From the NCBI GenBank assembly GCA_034440255.1, contig JAWXBU010000266.1, positions 1-10,387 of the forward strand: 10,387 bases of DNA, given 5' to 3'. Positions 1-7,288 of the stretch are shown in pieces. The stretch is from JAEUIA01 sp034440255 (lineage in GTDB: Bacteria > Planctomycetota > UBA1135 > GCA-002686595). Both the position numbers and the translations under genes were made by a program. The first letter of the stretch is position 1; each line of letters begins with the position of its first letter. The notes under the pieces were generated by a model. The model worked only from the letters and a program-made list of their open reading frames with translations. It searched no databases and was not told the origin of the DNA.

Positions 1-62
1 GCTTCAACTCACTGTGTGCTTCAACGCAGCGCGCGCTTCAACGCAGCGTGCGCTTCAATGCA
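1..62. repeat. 17-nt tandem repeat, about 3.6 copies
   Basis: Four successive units start at 1, 18, 35 and 52, each beginning GCTTCAA. Units 2 and 3 (GCTTCAACGCAGCGCGC and GCTTCAACGCAGCGTGC) differ at one base. Unit 1 has diverged in its second half, and unit 4 is lost after about 11 bases. The array touches the window edge, so it may have more copies upstream. It lies in non-coding DNA beyond the 3' end of the minus-strand gene. There are no unique spacers, so it is not a CRISPR array. A minisatellite, or a set of protein-binding repeats, would both fit; the sequence does not decide. Confidence 0.75.
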
Positions 63-73
63 AAGGAACAGCC

Positions 74-91
74 CGATCGCTCAGGCGATCG
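74..91 (-). terminator. Possible hairpin terminator of the minus-strand gene
   Basis: A perfect 7-bp inverted repeat (CGATCGC, loop TCAG, GCGATCG) lies about 60 nt beyond the stop codon of the minus-strand gene. Read on the minus strand it is followed by GGCTGTTCCTTTG, which is only mildly T-rich, so it lacks a proper U-tract. It could act as a weak or factor-assisted terminator, or be a chance palindrome in GC-rich DNA. Confidence 0.25.
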
Positions 92-151
92 AGACTGTCC
101 CCTTCATCGCGCTCGAATTCAGCGCGCTCGAACTCTGGCGCTCCCCGTTCG

Positions 152-610
152 TCAGCGGTGCGGCGTCTTGGCCGGCGGAGCCGGATGGTGCGCTGCGTGC
201 AATTTGCGCCAACTCTCATGATCGGCGAACGCGAAACCGTTGACGTGTTTGTCGCTCCGCAGATCTTCGAGCGTCCACACGTGCGGCGACAGATCGTCGA
301 GCGCGACACCGGAGTACTCGGACAAGAGCTCGGTGATGAAGGCGCGCAGTTCTTTGTGACCCGGGTGTTTGCCTCCCGCGTCGAGCTGCACGGTGACGTC
401 GGGCTCGCGGCCGATCAACTCGACGACGTGCCGTCGATTCTCTGCTGAGCTGAACTCCGCTCCCTCGTGGGGGAAACGGACGGTGAAGATCGGATCGTTG
501 CGGTTGGGAACATACCAGTGTTCCCGCAGACCCTTCACGGAGCGCCCGCCGACCCAGTCGGCGATTTCAGTGCGCGTGACTTTGACACAGTGAACGAAGA
601 CCGAATGCAT
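152..610 (-). CDS. Hypothetical protein, 152 aa, unknown function
   Basis: I do not recognise this family. The start is supported by a GGAGG Shine-Dalgarno 10 nt upstream of the ATG (starting MHSVFVHCVKV). The reading frame has codon use like the other genes here, with a balanced and non-repetitive composition. There is no signal peptide, membrane segment or known catalytic motif; it is probably a small soluble cytoplasmic protein. The middle, around residues 60-120, alternates strand-like segments (VTVQLDAGG) with a helix (ELRAFITELLSEY). The C-terminal tail is rich in Pro, His and Ala. It is transcribed divergently from the phosphomannomutase gene and sits alone on its strand in this window. 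Several overlapping plus-strand frames exist, but they are Arg/Ser-rich shadows. Confidence 0.7.
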   Translation of the reverse strand: MHSVFVHCVKVTRTEIADWVGGRSVKGLREHWYVPNRNDPIFTVRFPHEGAEFSSAENRRHVVELIGREPDVTVQLDAGGKHPGHKELRAFITELLSEYSGVALDDLSPHVWTLEDLRSDKHVNGFAFADHESWRKLHAAHHPAPPAKTPHR

Positions 611-620
611 GAGGAAACTA

Positions 621-625
621 CCTCC
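621..625 (-). promoter_or_regulatory. Shine-Dalgarno (GGAGG) of the minus-strand gene
   Basis: The plus strand reads CCTCC here, giving GGAGG on the minus strand, 10 nt before the ATG at 610-608. It fixes the start of the hypothetical gene and is one of the few clear Shine-Dalgarno sites in the window. Confidence 0.65.
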
Positions 626-858
626 GGCCGATTGGGGCGTTCACCGTGCGATCGAAAGGACCGCGCGCGCGGACGCCTGCCACGACTCCGATTGTACGCA
701 AGATGACCGTTCGGATTCCTGTTTGCGCGCCGCGCGACAGTACGACTCGGGTAACGGCCCATCTGGAAGTGTCGATGCCCAGCCGTTCGAAACCTGTCCC
801 GGGCAGTGGGGCGCGGGTATTCTCTGCGTCCCCTTCACCCCCCTGGGATCCAACGTTC

Positions 859-2211
859 ATGGGCATTTTCAAGGCGTACGACATCCGCGGTCTCTACCCG
901 AAGGAGCTCGACGCGACCCTGGCTCGAAAGATCGGGTCGGCATTCGCGCGACTCCTCGGGGCGAAGAAGCTCGTCATCGGGCGCGACATGCGCACGCATT
1001 CCCCGGAACTCGCGGCGGCGGTGATCGAGGGCGCGCGCGATGCGGGAGCGGACGTCGTCGACATCGGACTCGCCTCGACTCCGATGGCGTACTTCGCGAT
1101 CGGATCGATTCCTTCCGACGGCGGATTGAACGTGACGGCCTCGCACAATCCGGGCGAATACAACGGCATGAAGTTGTGCGCTAGCGGAGCGCGACCGATC
1201 TCGGCTGCGAACGGCATCCTCGATATCGAGCGCATGTGCAAGGAGCCGCTGCCCGCACCCGTCGCCAAACGCGGCCGGTTGGAGCAAGTCGATCTGCTCG
1301 CCGATTATGCGCAGCACGTCGCGCGCTTCGCCAATTTGGCGCGCGACGTGTCGATCGCGATCGACGTCGCGAACGGCATGGAGGCCTACACGCTGCCTTC
1401 GATTCTCGAGCGCGTGCCGAAGATCAAGGCGCACACGTTGTTCATGCAACTCGACGGCACGTTTCCGAACCACGAGGCCAATCCGCTCAAGGAAGAGAAC
1501 CTCGATCCGGTGCGCGAGCTCGTCGAGAAGACCAAGTCGGAACTCGGTGTGTCTTTCGACGGCGACGCGGATCGTTGCTGCTTCGTCGACGAAACCGGCC
1601 GCACGGTCGGCAACGATTTGATGACTGCGCTGCTCGCGCGCGAGGTGCTGGCAAAGAAGCCCGGTGTGCCGATCGTCTACGACTTGCGCTCTTCGTGGGT
1701 CGTCAAGGAAGAGATCCAGCGGCACGGCGGCGTCGCGATCCGCGATCGCGTCGGACACTCGTTCATCAAAGCCACGATGCGTGCGCAAGGCGCCGTCTTC
1801 GGCGGCGAGTTGTCGGGGCACTTCTACTTCGCGGACAATTTCGTGTGCGACTCGGGCGTGATCGCGATGTTGTCCGCGCTGAATCTCATCTCACGCGAGA
1901 AAAAGCCCTTCAGCGCACTCGTCGCCGATCTGCGTCGTTACCACTCGACCGGCGAAATCAATTTCCACGTCGCCGACAAGGACAAGGCCATCGCCGATTT
2001 GAAAGCGCGCTACAAGTCGGGCCGCCAGGACGAGCTCGACGGCATCACCGTCGAATTCGGCGATCTCGGCCAGCCTGAGTGGTGGTGGTTCAACGTGCGC
2101 GCGAGCAACACCGAGCCTTTGCTGCGCTTGAACCTCGAAGCTTCGAACAGCGCCTTGCGCGACCGCCGTCGCGACGAGATCGTGGCTCTGCTCGGCGAGC
2201 CCGAACACTGA
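859..2211 (+). CDS. manB: Phosphomannomutase/phosphoglucomutase (alpha-D-phosphohexomutase)
   Basis: A 450-aa cytoplasmic enzyme that interconverts hexose 6-phosphate and hexose 1-phosphate (mannose and/or glucose), feeding nucleotide-sugar synthesis. The four family signatures are present and in order: the phosphoserine loop TASHNP (catalytic Ser95), the metal-binding DGDADR (234-239), the sugar-recognition loop GGELSGH (315-321) and the C-terminal phosphate-binding loop RASNTEP (414-420). The sugar loop GEXSGH is typical of the PMM/PGM (ManB/AlgC) group, not phosphoglucosamine mutases. The frame is open back to 646, but those 71 residues are Arg/Ser/Pro-rich and unlike the family. The chosen ATG gives the standard N-terminus (GIFKAYDIRG) and normal length; no clear Shine-Dalgarno precedes it. 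It is followed 43 bp later by a lipoprotein gene. Mannose versus glucose preference cannot be told from sequence. Supply of sugar phosphate to the exporter genes downstream is inference. Confidence 0.93.
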   Translation: MGIFKAYDIRGLYPKELDATLARKIGSAFARLLGAKKLVIGRDMRTHSPELAAAVIEGARDAGADVVDIGLASTPMAYFAIGSIPSDGGLNVTASHNPGEYNGMKLCASGARPISAANGILDIERMCKEPLPAPVAKRGRLEQVDLLADYAQHVARFANLARDVSIAIDVANGMEAYTLPSILERVPKIKAHTLFMQLDGTFPNHEANPLKEENLDPVRELVEKTKSELGVSFDGDADRCCFVDETGRTVGNDLMTALLAREVLAKKPGVPIVYDLRSSWVVKEEIQRHGGVAIRDRVGHSFIKATMRAQGAVFGGELSGHFYFADNFVCDSGVIAMLSALNLISREKKPFSALVADLRRYHSTGEINFHVADKDKAIADLKARYKSGRQDELDGITVEFGDLGQPEWWWFNVRASNTEPLLRLNLEASNSALRDRRRDEIVALLGEPEH

Positions 2212-2254
2212 CGCCCGAGTCCGAGCCAGGACGGCTCTCTGCACTTCGAGAACC

Positions 2255-2617
2255 ATGCACATGAAAAACATCCTCGTCCTCGCCGCACTCACGACGTTCG
2301 CTTCCATCACCTCGTGCGGATCGAACGGTTCGCCCGAGGCACGCAGCGCCGCGGCCCCAGACATGACGCGTTCTGCGATCGTCGGCACCGTGATCGACGC
2401 TGCGACCGGTGAAGCGGTCGCGAACGTGCGGGTCGAAGGTCCACGGCAGAAATCGACGCGCTCCGACGCTCGCGGTCGCTTCGTGTTCGACGATCTGGAG
2501 ATCGGTACCGAGGGCGAGGTCAGCGCGTCGACGGACGACGGTCGCAAAGCGCGAATCGCGCTGCGACGCCTCGCGCCGGGTCGCTTGGAAATCGTGCTCC
2601 AGTTGACGAATCGTTGA
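2255..2617 (+). CDS. Small lipoprotein with carboxypeptidase-regulatory-like domain
   Basis: A 120-aa predicted lipoprotein. Residues 1-20 form a signal peptide (KN, then ILVLAALTTFASITS) ending in a lipobox-like ITSC, so Cys21 would be lipidated after cleavage by signal peptidase II. After a short linker, residues 41-117 look like one carboxypeptidase-regulatory/transthyretin-like beta-sandwich: GTVIDAATGEAVANVRVE, then a DARGRFVFDDL turn, then Arg-rich strands. This fold is usually a binding or structural module and has no catalytic site. A second in-frame ATG at 2261 is better spaced from the weak GAGA at 2248-2251 and gives a conventional MKN start; either is possible. A 5-bp GAGCC/GGCTC hairpin (2223-2237) lies in the gap after the mutase gene. 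Function and any link to the mutase are unknown. Confidence 0.72.
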   Translation: MHMKNILVLAALTTFASITSCGSNGSPEARSAAAPDMTRSAIVGTVIDAATGEAVANVRVEGPRQKSTRSDARGRFVFDDLEIGTEGEVSASTDDGRKARIALRRLAPGRLEIVLQLTNR

Positions 2618-2636
2618 TCTGGTTCGCACCGCAGGT

Positions 2637-2664
2637 CGCAGGCTCTACACCGACGGAGCCCGCG
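2637..2664 (+). terminator. Hairpin after the lipoprotein gene, possible terminator
   Basis: CGCAGGCTC pairs with GAGCCCGCG around a 10-nt loop: eight of nine pairs, with one A/C mismatch. It starts 19 nt after the lipoprotein stop. The following bases (AGAAAGCGTGG) contain no U-tract, so intrinsic termination is uncertain. It sits in the 134-bp gap that separates the mutase/lipoprotein pair from the six-gene run starting at 2752. That gap is also where a promoter for the run would be expected, but I see no convincing -35/-10 pair. Confidence 0.3.
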
Positions 2665-2751
2665 AGAAAGCGTGGAGCCGCGCCCCGCGATCCGTTATCC
2701 CAAGAGAAAGCGGGAACTTGCCGATAGAGTTCTGACTTCGGCCCCGACCTC

Positions 2752-4686
2752 ATGCACCTGTTCAAGAAGCTCACGTCCGCGCTGATTTCGTGCGGTACTT
2801 CGATCGCATTGCCCGTCACGTTTGCGATCGTGATCGCGCCCCTCGTTCACGCTCAACGCGGGTCCGAAGGCACTGCGCAAAAACGCAGCGTCCTTCTCTC
2901 ACCCGACGAGCCGGAGGAGACGCGGTTCGCGGAACTTCCCGACGAGCTCGGCTGGCGCGAACTGATCGCGCGCGATGCTCGGCTCTCGTTCACCGCGCGC
3001 ACCAGCGGTGAAGCGCGCGCCGTCGTCGACTCGGTCACGTCGACGGTCGAGCGCCGCTCGATCGCGATGATCGCGCTCGGCGCGTCGGGCACGCTCGTCG
3101 AACGCGTGCGCTTGCAACGTGTGGCTCGCGACGGGACCGATCTCGAGCGCCGTGCAGCGATCCTCGCGTTGGGTGAGATGAGCGCTTCCTCCAGCGCGGA
3201 GTTGGAAGAGTGGGTCGCGAACGCCGAGCCTCAGTACGCCGAGTGCGCGCTGCTCGCGATGCTGCGCAGCGATCGCCGCGCCGATCGCCGCCGGGTCGAA
3301 GAGATAGCGGCCGACTCCACACAGCGACTCGCGAAGGAAGCCGGCGAGTTGTTGGTGTTCACGCTCAATCCGAGCACGAGCCGTCCGACGCGCGCCGCGA
3401 CTTTGCTCCTGCGCCTGCGTTTCGAAGCCGCACGCCGGCACGGCCTGGTCGACGGTGAGAACTGGCGCCTCGCGACGATCCGCGGCCTGGCGTCCGACAC
3501 GATTTTCGCGCGCGATTTGGTGCTCTTCGCTTCGTCCGACCTGCACGTACCGACGGTGCGTGATCACGCCTTCGCGGTGCTCGATTCCGCGACCGGGCGA
3601 GCGCGACTGCACGCTGCCGTAGCCTCGATTCCGCGCGAATTGGCCGACCTCGCCGAAAACGATCTGTGGCGGCCACGCGACGCGAACGATTGGCGCGAGT
3701 TGCTCGAAGAAATCGACATAGCCCGGCTCGAGCGCTTGACCCTGCCGCTCGTGCGCGCTGCGCTGGACGTGCCCGAAGTGCGCTATCAAGCGGTCGCGCT
3801 GACTTCGCTCGCCGGCGACGAAGACCTCTCGCCGCTGATCGGTTTGGATCCGACGAAGCTCGACGCGACGGAGCGGATCTTCGTGTGTCTCGCGATCGGC
3901 GCGCGCGACGACCCCGGTTGGCTCGAGCGTTTCGCCGTGCTCGGCGCGGATCCCGATCCGCGTGTGCGCGCAGCTTTTCAAGTAGCGTCCTTTCGCCAGA
4001 AGCAGCGCTCGGCTGCCGACGTGATCGCAGCGACGCTCGCCGATCCGGACTCCGTCGGACACGCCGAGATGGTCGAGGCCATGTGCGCCGCCGTGCACGA
4101 TCCGGCGGTCGCCGTGGCGCTCGAAGATCGCTTCCTCGACGCGACCGACGAAGAGAAAACGCACATCGCCGCGACCTTGTGCCTCGAAGGACGACTGGTC
4201 GGGCGCTCGCGCGTGCGCGCGGCGCTCGCGACCGAGCCGCCGCCGGAAGGGCCTAAGGCTGCGCGTTTGGTGCGCGCACTGCGACGCAACGCGACGGCCG
4301 AGGACATCGGCGTTTTCCGCTCGCTGTTCCCGAGCGTGAAGGGCGATCGTGCGCTCGATATGGAATTGGCGTTGGCGCTCCTCGACCGCAGCGAACCCGA
4401 CGTGTTCCCGATTGTCCGCAGCGCGCTGTGGGCCAAGGATTTCGACGTCAGCGTGCTCGCCGGCGGCGTGCTTTCGAACGTCGTCGGTGTGCATGCGCTG
4501 GTCGACGAGCTGCGTGTGCCGCCCGAGGACGCTTCGTCGGGCGATCTGCGTCGCATCGGCTTCGCGATCGGCGAATGGGGCGGCGTCGAGGTCGTGCACT
4601 CTCTCGCTCGCGAACTGCGCTGGTCGTCCGGTCATCCGGCGCTTCAGGGGGCTCTGCTCGGCGCGTTGTCTACGCGCACGCAGTAG
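2752..4686 (+). CDS. Secreted HEAT-repeat-like alpha-solenoid protein
   Basis: A 644-aa protein with a Sec signal peptide at residues 1-34: basic FKK, a hydrophobic stretch ALPVTFAIVIAPL, and probable cleavage after VHA. The mature protein is almost all paired amphipathic helices rich in Ala, Leu, Arg and Glu. HEAT-type pieces recur, for example ERRAAILALGEMS, VRYQAVALTSLAG and DPDPRVRAAFQVASF (about 395-410). No enzyme motif is visible, so it is probably a periplasmic or surface protein-protein scaffold. The start lacks an evident Shine-Dalgarno. The gene leads a close run, ending 16 bp before the SAM hydrolase. An equally long open frame lies antisense (2899-4833). I prefer this strand for its signal peptide, HEAT-like pattern and operon fit; the antisense product is Arg-rich and featureless. 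The specific role is unknown. Confidence 0.78.
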   Translation: MHLFKKLTSALISCGTSIALPVTFAIVIAPLVHAQRGSEGTAQKRSVLLSPDEPEETRFAELPDELGWRELIARDARLSFTARTSGEARAVVDSVTSTVERRSIAMIALGASGTLVERVRLQRVARDGTDLERRAAILALGEMSASSSAELEEWVANAEPQYAECALLAMLRSDRRADRRRVEEIAADSTQRLAKEAGELLVFTLNPSTSRPTRAATLLLRLRFEAARRHGLVDGENWRLATIRGLASDTIFARDLVLFASSDLHVPTVRDHAFAVLDSATGRARLHAAVASIPRELADLAENDLWRPRDANDWRELLEEIDIARLERLTLPLVRAALDVPEVRYQAVALTSLAGDEDLSPLIGLDPTKLDATERIFVCLAIGARDDPGWLERFAVLGADPDPRVRAAFQVASFRQKQRSAADVIAATLADPDSVGHAEMVEAMCAAVHDPAVAVALEDRFLDATDEEKTHIAATLCLEGRLVGRSRVRAALATEPPPEGPKAARLVRALRRNATAEDIGVFRSLFPSVKGDRALDMELALALLDRSEPDVFPIVRSALWAKDFDVSVLAGGVLSNVVGVHALVDELRVPPEDASSGDLRRIGFAIGEWGGVEVVHSLARELRWSSGHPALQGALLGALSTRTQ

Positions 4687-4691
4687 GGGAG
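4685..4691 (+). promoter_or_regulatory. Shine-Dalgarno (AGGGGAG) of the SAM hydrolase gene
   Basis: AGGGGAG overlaps the stop codon of the HEAT-like gene and lies 11 nt before the ATG at 4703. It supports that ATG over the much longer open frame beginning at 4349, which would run deep inside the upstream gene. Confidence 0.55.
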
Positions 4692-4702
4692 TTCGACCGC
4701 GC

Positions 4703-5506
4703 ATGTCGACGAATGCATCGGGGAGGAGCCTCGTCGCGCTCACGACCGATTTCGGGCTCGATGATCCGTACGTCGGCGTGATGAAGGCCGTGATCTTGGC
4801 GCGCGCGCCGCACGTCACGATCGTCGACGTCACCCACGGCGTCCCTGCGCAAGACGTCGAGGTCGGTGCGTTCTTTCTCGCTCGTGCTGTCCCGTACTTC
4901 CCGCCCGCGACCGTGCATGTCGCAGTGGTCGATCCGGGGGTCGGATCGTCGCGCAGATTGCTCGCGGCCGAAGCGCACGGTCAGTCTTTCTTGGCACCCG
5001 ACAACGGCCTCTTGAGCGGTGTGCTCGACCGCGGGAGCCTCGTCTTCGAACTCGACGTCGAGCGTTGCGCGCTCCCCGAGCGCTCGCACACATTTCATGG
5101 TCGCGACATCCTCGCGCCGGCCGCGGCTGCGATCGCGAATGGAATTGCGCTGAGCGAACTTTGCAGCGGACGCGTGCACGATTGGGTGAAGCTCACGCCC
5201 GAGCCGCTCACGTGCTCGAGTGACGGTCGGTCGATCGCCGCTCGGGTACTCTTCGTCGATCGCTACGGCAACGTCGTTTTGAATGCGTCGTCAACGGATC
5301 TAGGGGACGAGCCCGAGCGCTGGATGGCCGTGTTTCCCGCAGAATCCGTGGCTTTCGCGCACACGTATGCGCAAGTTCCATCGGGAGGGGCGCTCCTCTT
5401 GGTAGATTCCTTCGATGCTCTCGAGATCGCCGTCAACGGCGGTGACGCGAGCATCCGATTCAGACTCGCGCGCGGTGCGCGGGTCACCCTCGAGAAGCGC
5501 ACATGA
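4703..5506 (+). CDS. S-adenosyl-L-methionine hydrolase (DUF62, SAM hydroxide adenosyltransferase)
   Basis: A 267-aa enzyme of the DUF62/SAM hydroxide adenosyltransferase family, which uses activated water to split SAM into adenosine and L-methionine in the cytoplasm. Visible signatures are TTDFG at 14-18 followed by DPYVGVMKAV, VVDPGVGSSRR (75-85), DNGLL (100-104), FHGRD (131-135) and VDRYGN (185-190). The family's conserved Asp-Arg-His set fits D77, R84 and H132. Its halogenating relatives (fluorinase, about 300 aa) carry an extra loop of about 20 residues that is absent here, so it should be a hydrolase and not a halogenase. The open frame reaches back to 4349, but the ATG chosen has a Shine-Dalgarno and yields family length. 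Its stop overlaps the arginase start by 4 bp (ATGA), implying translational coupling. Why a cell makes this enzyme remains poorly understood for the family. Confidence 0.9.
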   Translation: MSTNASGRSLVALTTDFGLDDPYVGVMKAVILARAPHVTIVDVTHGVPAQDVEVGAFFLARAVPYFPPATVHVAVVDPGVGSSRRLLAAEAHGQSFLAPDNGLLSGVLDRGSLVFELDVERCALPERSHTFHGRDILAPAAAAIANGIALSELCSGRVHDWVKLTPEPLTCSSDGRSIAARVLFVDRYGNVVLNASSTDLGDEPERWMAVFPAESVAFAHTYAQVPSGGALLLVDSFDALEIAVNGGDASIRFRLARGARVTLEKRT

Positions 5507-6417
5507 TGGACAAAAAAGTAGCCCTCGTCGGCGTGCCGATGGACCTCGGCGGCGGGCGGCGGGGCGTCGACATGGGCCCGTCCGCGATCCGCATCGCGGG
5601 TCTAGAGGAAGGTGTCATCGGGCTCGGACTCGCGTTCGTCGACCGCGGCAACGTGCCGGTCAAAGAACCGTCGTCGCGCATCCCGAAGAACAAGCAGGCG
5701 CGCTTCTTGGACGAGATCGCCGACTGCTGCCGCAACTTGCGCATCAAGGTCGAGACGATCCTCGAAGCCGGCGAGTTCCCGGTCGTGATCGGCGGCGATC
5801 ACTCGATCGCATGCGGGACGGTCGCGGGCATCAGCTCGCACTACCACAAGAAGAAAAAGAAGATCGGGCTGATCTGGTTCGACGCGCACGGCGACATGAA
5901 CACGCCGGAGAGTTCCGATTCGGGCAACATCCACGGGATGCCGCTCGCGTGTTGTCTCGGTCGCGGAGTGCCCGAACTCGTGAAGCTCGGCGATCGTGTG
6001 CCGATGGTCGACGTCGAGAAGGCCGTGCTGATCGGCGCGCGTACGCTCGACATGCGCGAGCGCGCCGAGATCAAGGACTCGAAGATCCACGTCTTCACCT
6101 TGAAGGACATCGACATGCACGGGATCCACAAGGTGATGAAGATGGCGATCGAGATCGCCAGCGCCGGCACCGCGGGATTCCACTTGTCGTTCGACATGGA
6201 CGGCACGGATCCGTCGGTCGCGCCGGGCGTCGGGACACCGGTCGCCGGGGGGACGACTTTGCGCGAGAGTCACTTGATCATGGAGCACGCGGCGGAGTCG
6301 GGAAAATTGCTCGGACTCGAGATCACCGAGATCAATCCGATCCTCGACAATCAGAATGCGACCGCACGCGTCGCTGTCGATCTCGTGTTGTCCGCGCTCG
6401 GCAAGGGCATCCTCTAA
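5503..6417 (+). CDS. rocF: Arginase (ureohydrolase family, dinuclear manganese enzyme)
   Basis: A 304-aa ureohydrolase, most likely arginase, hydrolysing L-arginine to L-ornithine and urea in the cytoplasm. All six Mn ligands are visible: H100 in GGDHS, D127/H129/D131 in FDAHGDMN, and D231/D233 in SFDMDGTDP. Arginase-type substrate residues also appear: N133 and the SGNIHG stretch (140-145, with H144), D183 and E186 in RTLDMRERA, T245 in GVGTPVAGG, and E276 in TEINP. This pattern favours arginase over agmatinase or formimidoylglutamase. A run of five lysines (116-120) precedes the first metal strand, probably a surface turn. The start overlaps the hydrolase stop in ATGA; ATG at 5506 is an alternative one codon later. 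Seven bp separate it from the permease gene. Its presence beside export genes is unexplained. Confidence 0.9.
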   Translation: MMDKKVALVGVPMDLGGGRRGVDMGPSAIRIAGLEEGVIGLGLAFVDRGNVPVKEPSSRIPKNKQARFLDEIADCCRNLRIKVETILEAGEFPVVIGGDHSIACGTVAGISSHYHKKKKKIGLIWFDAHGDMNTPESSDSGNIHGMPLACCLGRGVPELVKLGDRVPMVDVEKAVLIGARTLDMRERAEIKDSKIHVFTLKDIDMHGIHKVMKMAIEIASAGTAGFHLSFDMDGTDPSVAPGVGTPVAGGTTLRESHLIMEHAAESGKLLGLEITEINPILDNQNATARVAVDLVLSALGKGIL

Positions 6418-6419
6418 GG
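6416..6419 (+). promoter_or_regulatory. Shine-Dalgarno (AAGG) deciding a TTG start
   Basis: AAGG overlaps the TAA stop of the arginase gene and sits 5 nt before the TTG at 6425. It supports a TTG start for the permease. The alternative ATG at 6356 would overlap the arginase gene by 62 bp and add residues that do not resemble the family's N-terminus. Confidence 0.5.
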
Positions 6420-6424
6420 CACGC

Positions 6425-7288
6425 TTGCTCGAACTCGTTCGATCGCTGCGGAAGAACCAGCGTCTGCTCACGGATCTCGTGAAGCGGGACCTGCGTGCGC
6501 GCTACGTCGCCTCGAGCATGGGTTTTTTCTGGTCGGTGATCTTTCCGCTGTTGAATCTGTTCGTGTACATGTTCGTGTTCACGTTCGTGCTCAAGTCGCG
6601 TTGGCGATTGGACATGCCGAATCAGGAATCAGCGGTGCTGATGCTCGCGGGCATCATCGTGTGGCAGGCGTTCGCCGAAACGATCTCGCGCTCGACGAAC
6701 ACGCTGGTCGAGAATCAGAACCTCATCCAAAAGGTCGTGTTCCCGAGCGAAGTCCTGCCCACGTATCTGGTCACCTCGGCGCTCATCAACATGCTGATCG
6801 GGATCGCGATCACGCTTTTGGCCGTCGGGTGGTTCGCGTGGGTGGATCCGCCGGCGCCGATCGAGGTTCCGGAGGGTTACGTGGCGTCGGTGCGACACAA
6901 GCCGCTCGGGTTCTCGTTCACGCTGATCTCCCTGCCGCTGCTCGTGATCTTGCAGGCGCTCTTCACGCTCGGCTACGGCTACTTCCTCGCGGCTTTGAAC
7001 TTGTTCGTGCGCGACGTGTACCACCTGATCGGCGTCGCGTTGACGGTGTGGATGTTCATGACGCCGATCTTCTATCCGCCGAGTCTCGTGCAAGAAGCCG
7101 GGCTCGAGTGGATCCTCAAGATCAATCCGATGTACTGGCTGATCGACAGCTACCGCGACGTGCTCGTCTACGGACTGTGGCCCAAACCGCAGGTCGTCGG
7201 GACGTTCGGCGTGGTCGCGATCGTGTTGTTCTCGCTGGGCTCGCTCTTCTTCATGCGGCAGAAGCCGCGCTTTCCGGACCTTCTGTGA
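6425..7288 (+). CDS. wzm: Polysaccharide ABC exporter, permease subunit (Wzm-like, ABC-2 type)
   Basis: A 287-aa inner-membrane permease of the ABC-2 polysaccharide/polyol export family; two copies would pair with two ATPase subunits to move an undecaprenyl-linked glycan out of the cytoplasm. The N-terminal amphipathic segment ends in LVKRDLRARYVASSMGFFW (18-36), a family hallmark. About six membrane helices follow, near 34-56, 70-90, 112-138, 166-192, 200-218 and 258-276. The conserved C-terminal INPMYWLIDSYRDVLVYG (233-250) lies before the last helix. A loop of about 25 residues (139-165, Pro-rich) links helices 3 and 4. The TTG start is inferred from the Shine-Dalgarno and the family N-terminus. 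The stop overlaps the ATPase start (GTGA). The closest functional analogues are O-antigen, capsule and teichoic acid exporters. Confidence 0.88.
   Translation: MLELVRSLRKNQRLLTDLVKRDLRARYVASSMGFFWSVIFPLLNLFVYMFVFTFVLKSRWRLDMPNQESAVLMLAGIIVWQAFAETISRSTNTLVENQNLIQKVVFPSEVLPTYLVTSALINMLIGIAITLLAVGWFAWVDPPAPIEVPEGYVASVRHKPLGFSFTLISLPLLVILQALFTLGYGYFLAALNLFVRDVYHLIGVALTVWMFMTPIFYPPSLVQEAGLEWILKINPMYWLIDSYRDVLVYGLWPKPQVVGTFGVVAIVLFSLGSLFFMRQKPRFPDLL

Noticed and set aside
1..62. CRISPR array
   Set aside because: The units are 17 nt and directly adjacent, with no unique spacers and no cas genes in view.
691..696. Minus-strand TACAAT as a -10 box for the hypothetical gene
   Set aside because: It is a good -10 match about 80 nt before the ATG, but no acceptable -35 hexamer lies 16-18 nt upstream, so a promoter call is not supported.
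818..823. TATTCT as a -10 box for the phosphohexomutase gene
   Set aside because: It matches only four of six bases of the consensus, and the hexamer at the right distance upstream (TGTCCC) is not -35-like.
646..858. 71-residue N-terminal extension of the phosphohexomutase
   Set aside because: The frame is open and has ATG codons, but the residues are Arg/Ser/Pro-rich and unlike the family, which begins just before the KAYDIRG motif.
835..1821. Antisense open frame of 328 aa opposite the phosphohexomutase
   Set aside because: The plus-strand frame carries every catalytic motif of the mutase, so this is a codon-bias shadow.
2600..2664. tRNA-like stretch (GGTTCGCACCGCAGGTCGCAGG)
   Set aside because: It resembles the anticodon-to-T-arm part of some tRNAs, but the T-loop lacks the conserved A58, the arms do not pair, and there is no acceptor stem.
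2899..4833. Antisense open frame of 644 aa opposite the HEAT-like gene
   Set aside because: Its product is Arg/Glu/His-rich without domain, signal or start signal. Long antisense frames are expected when the sense codons are strongly G/C-ending, and the sense frame has a signal peptide and operon context. The equal length of the two frames is coincidence.
4703..5506. Fluorinase or chlorinase instead of SAM hydrolase
   Set aside because: The protein has the hydrolase length of 267 aa and lacks the extra loop of fluorinases; the Asp-Arg-His set typical of the hydrolases is present.
5415..6482. Plus-strand open frame of 355 aa overlapping the arginase
   Set aside because: It is an out-of-frame Arg-rich shadow of the arginase gene, which shows all its metal ligands.
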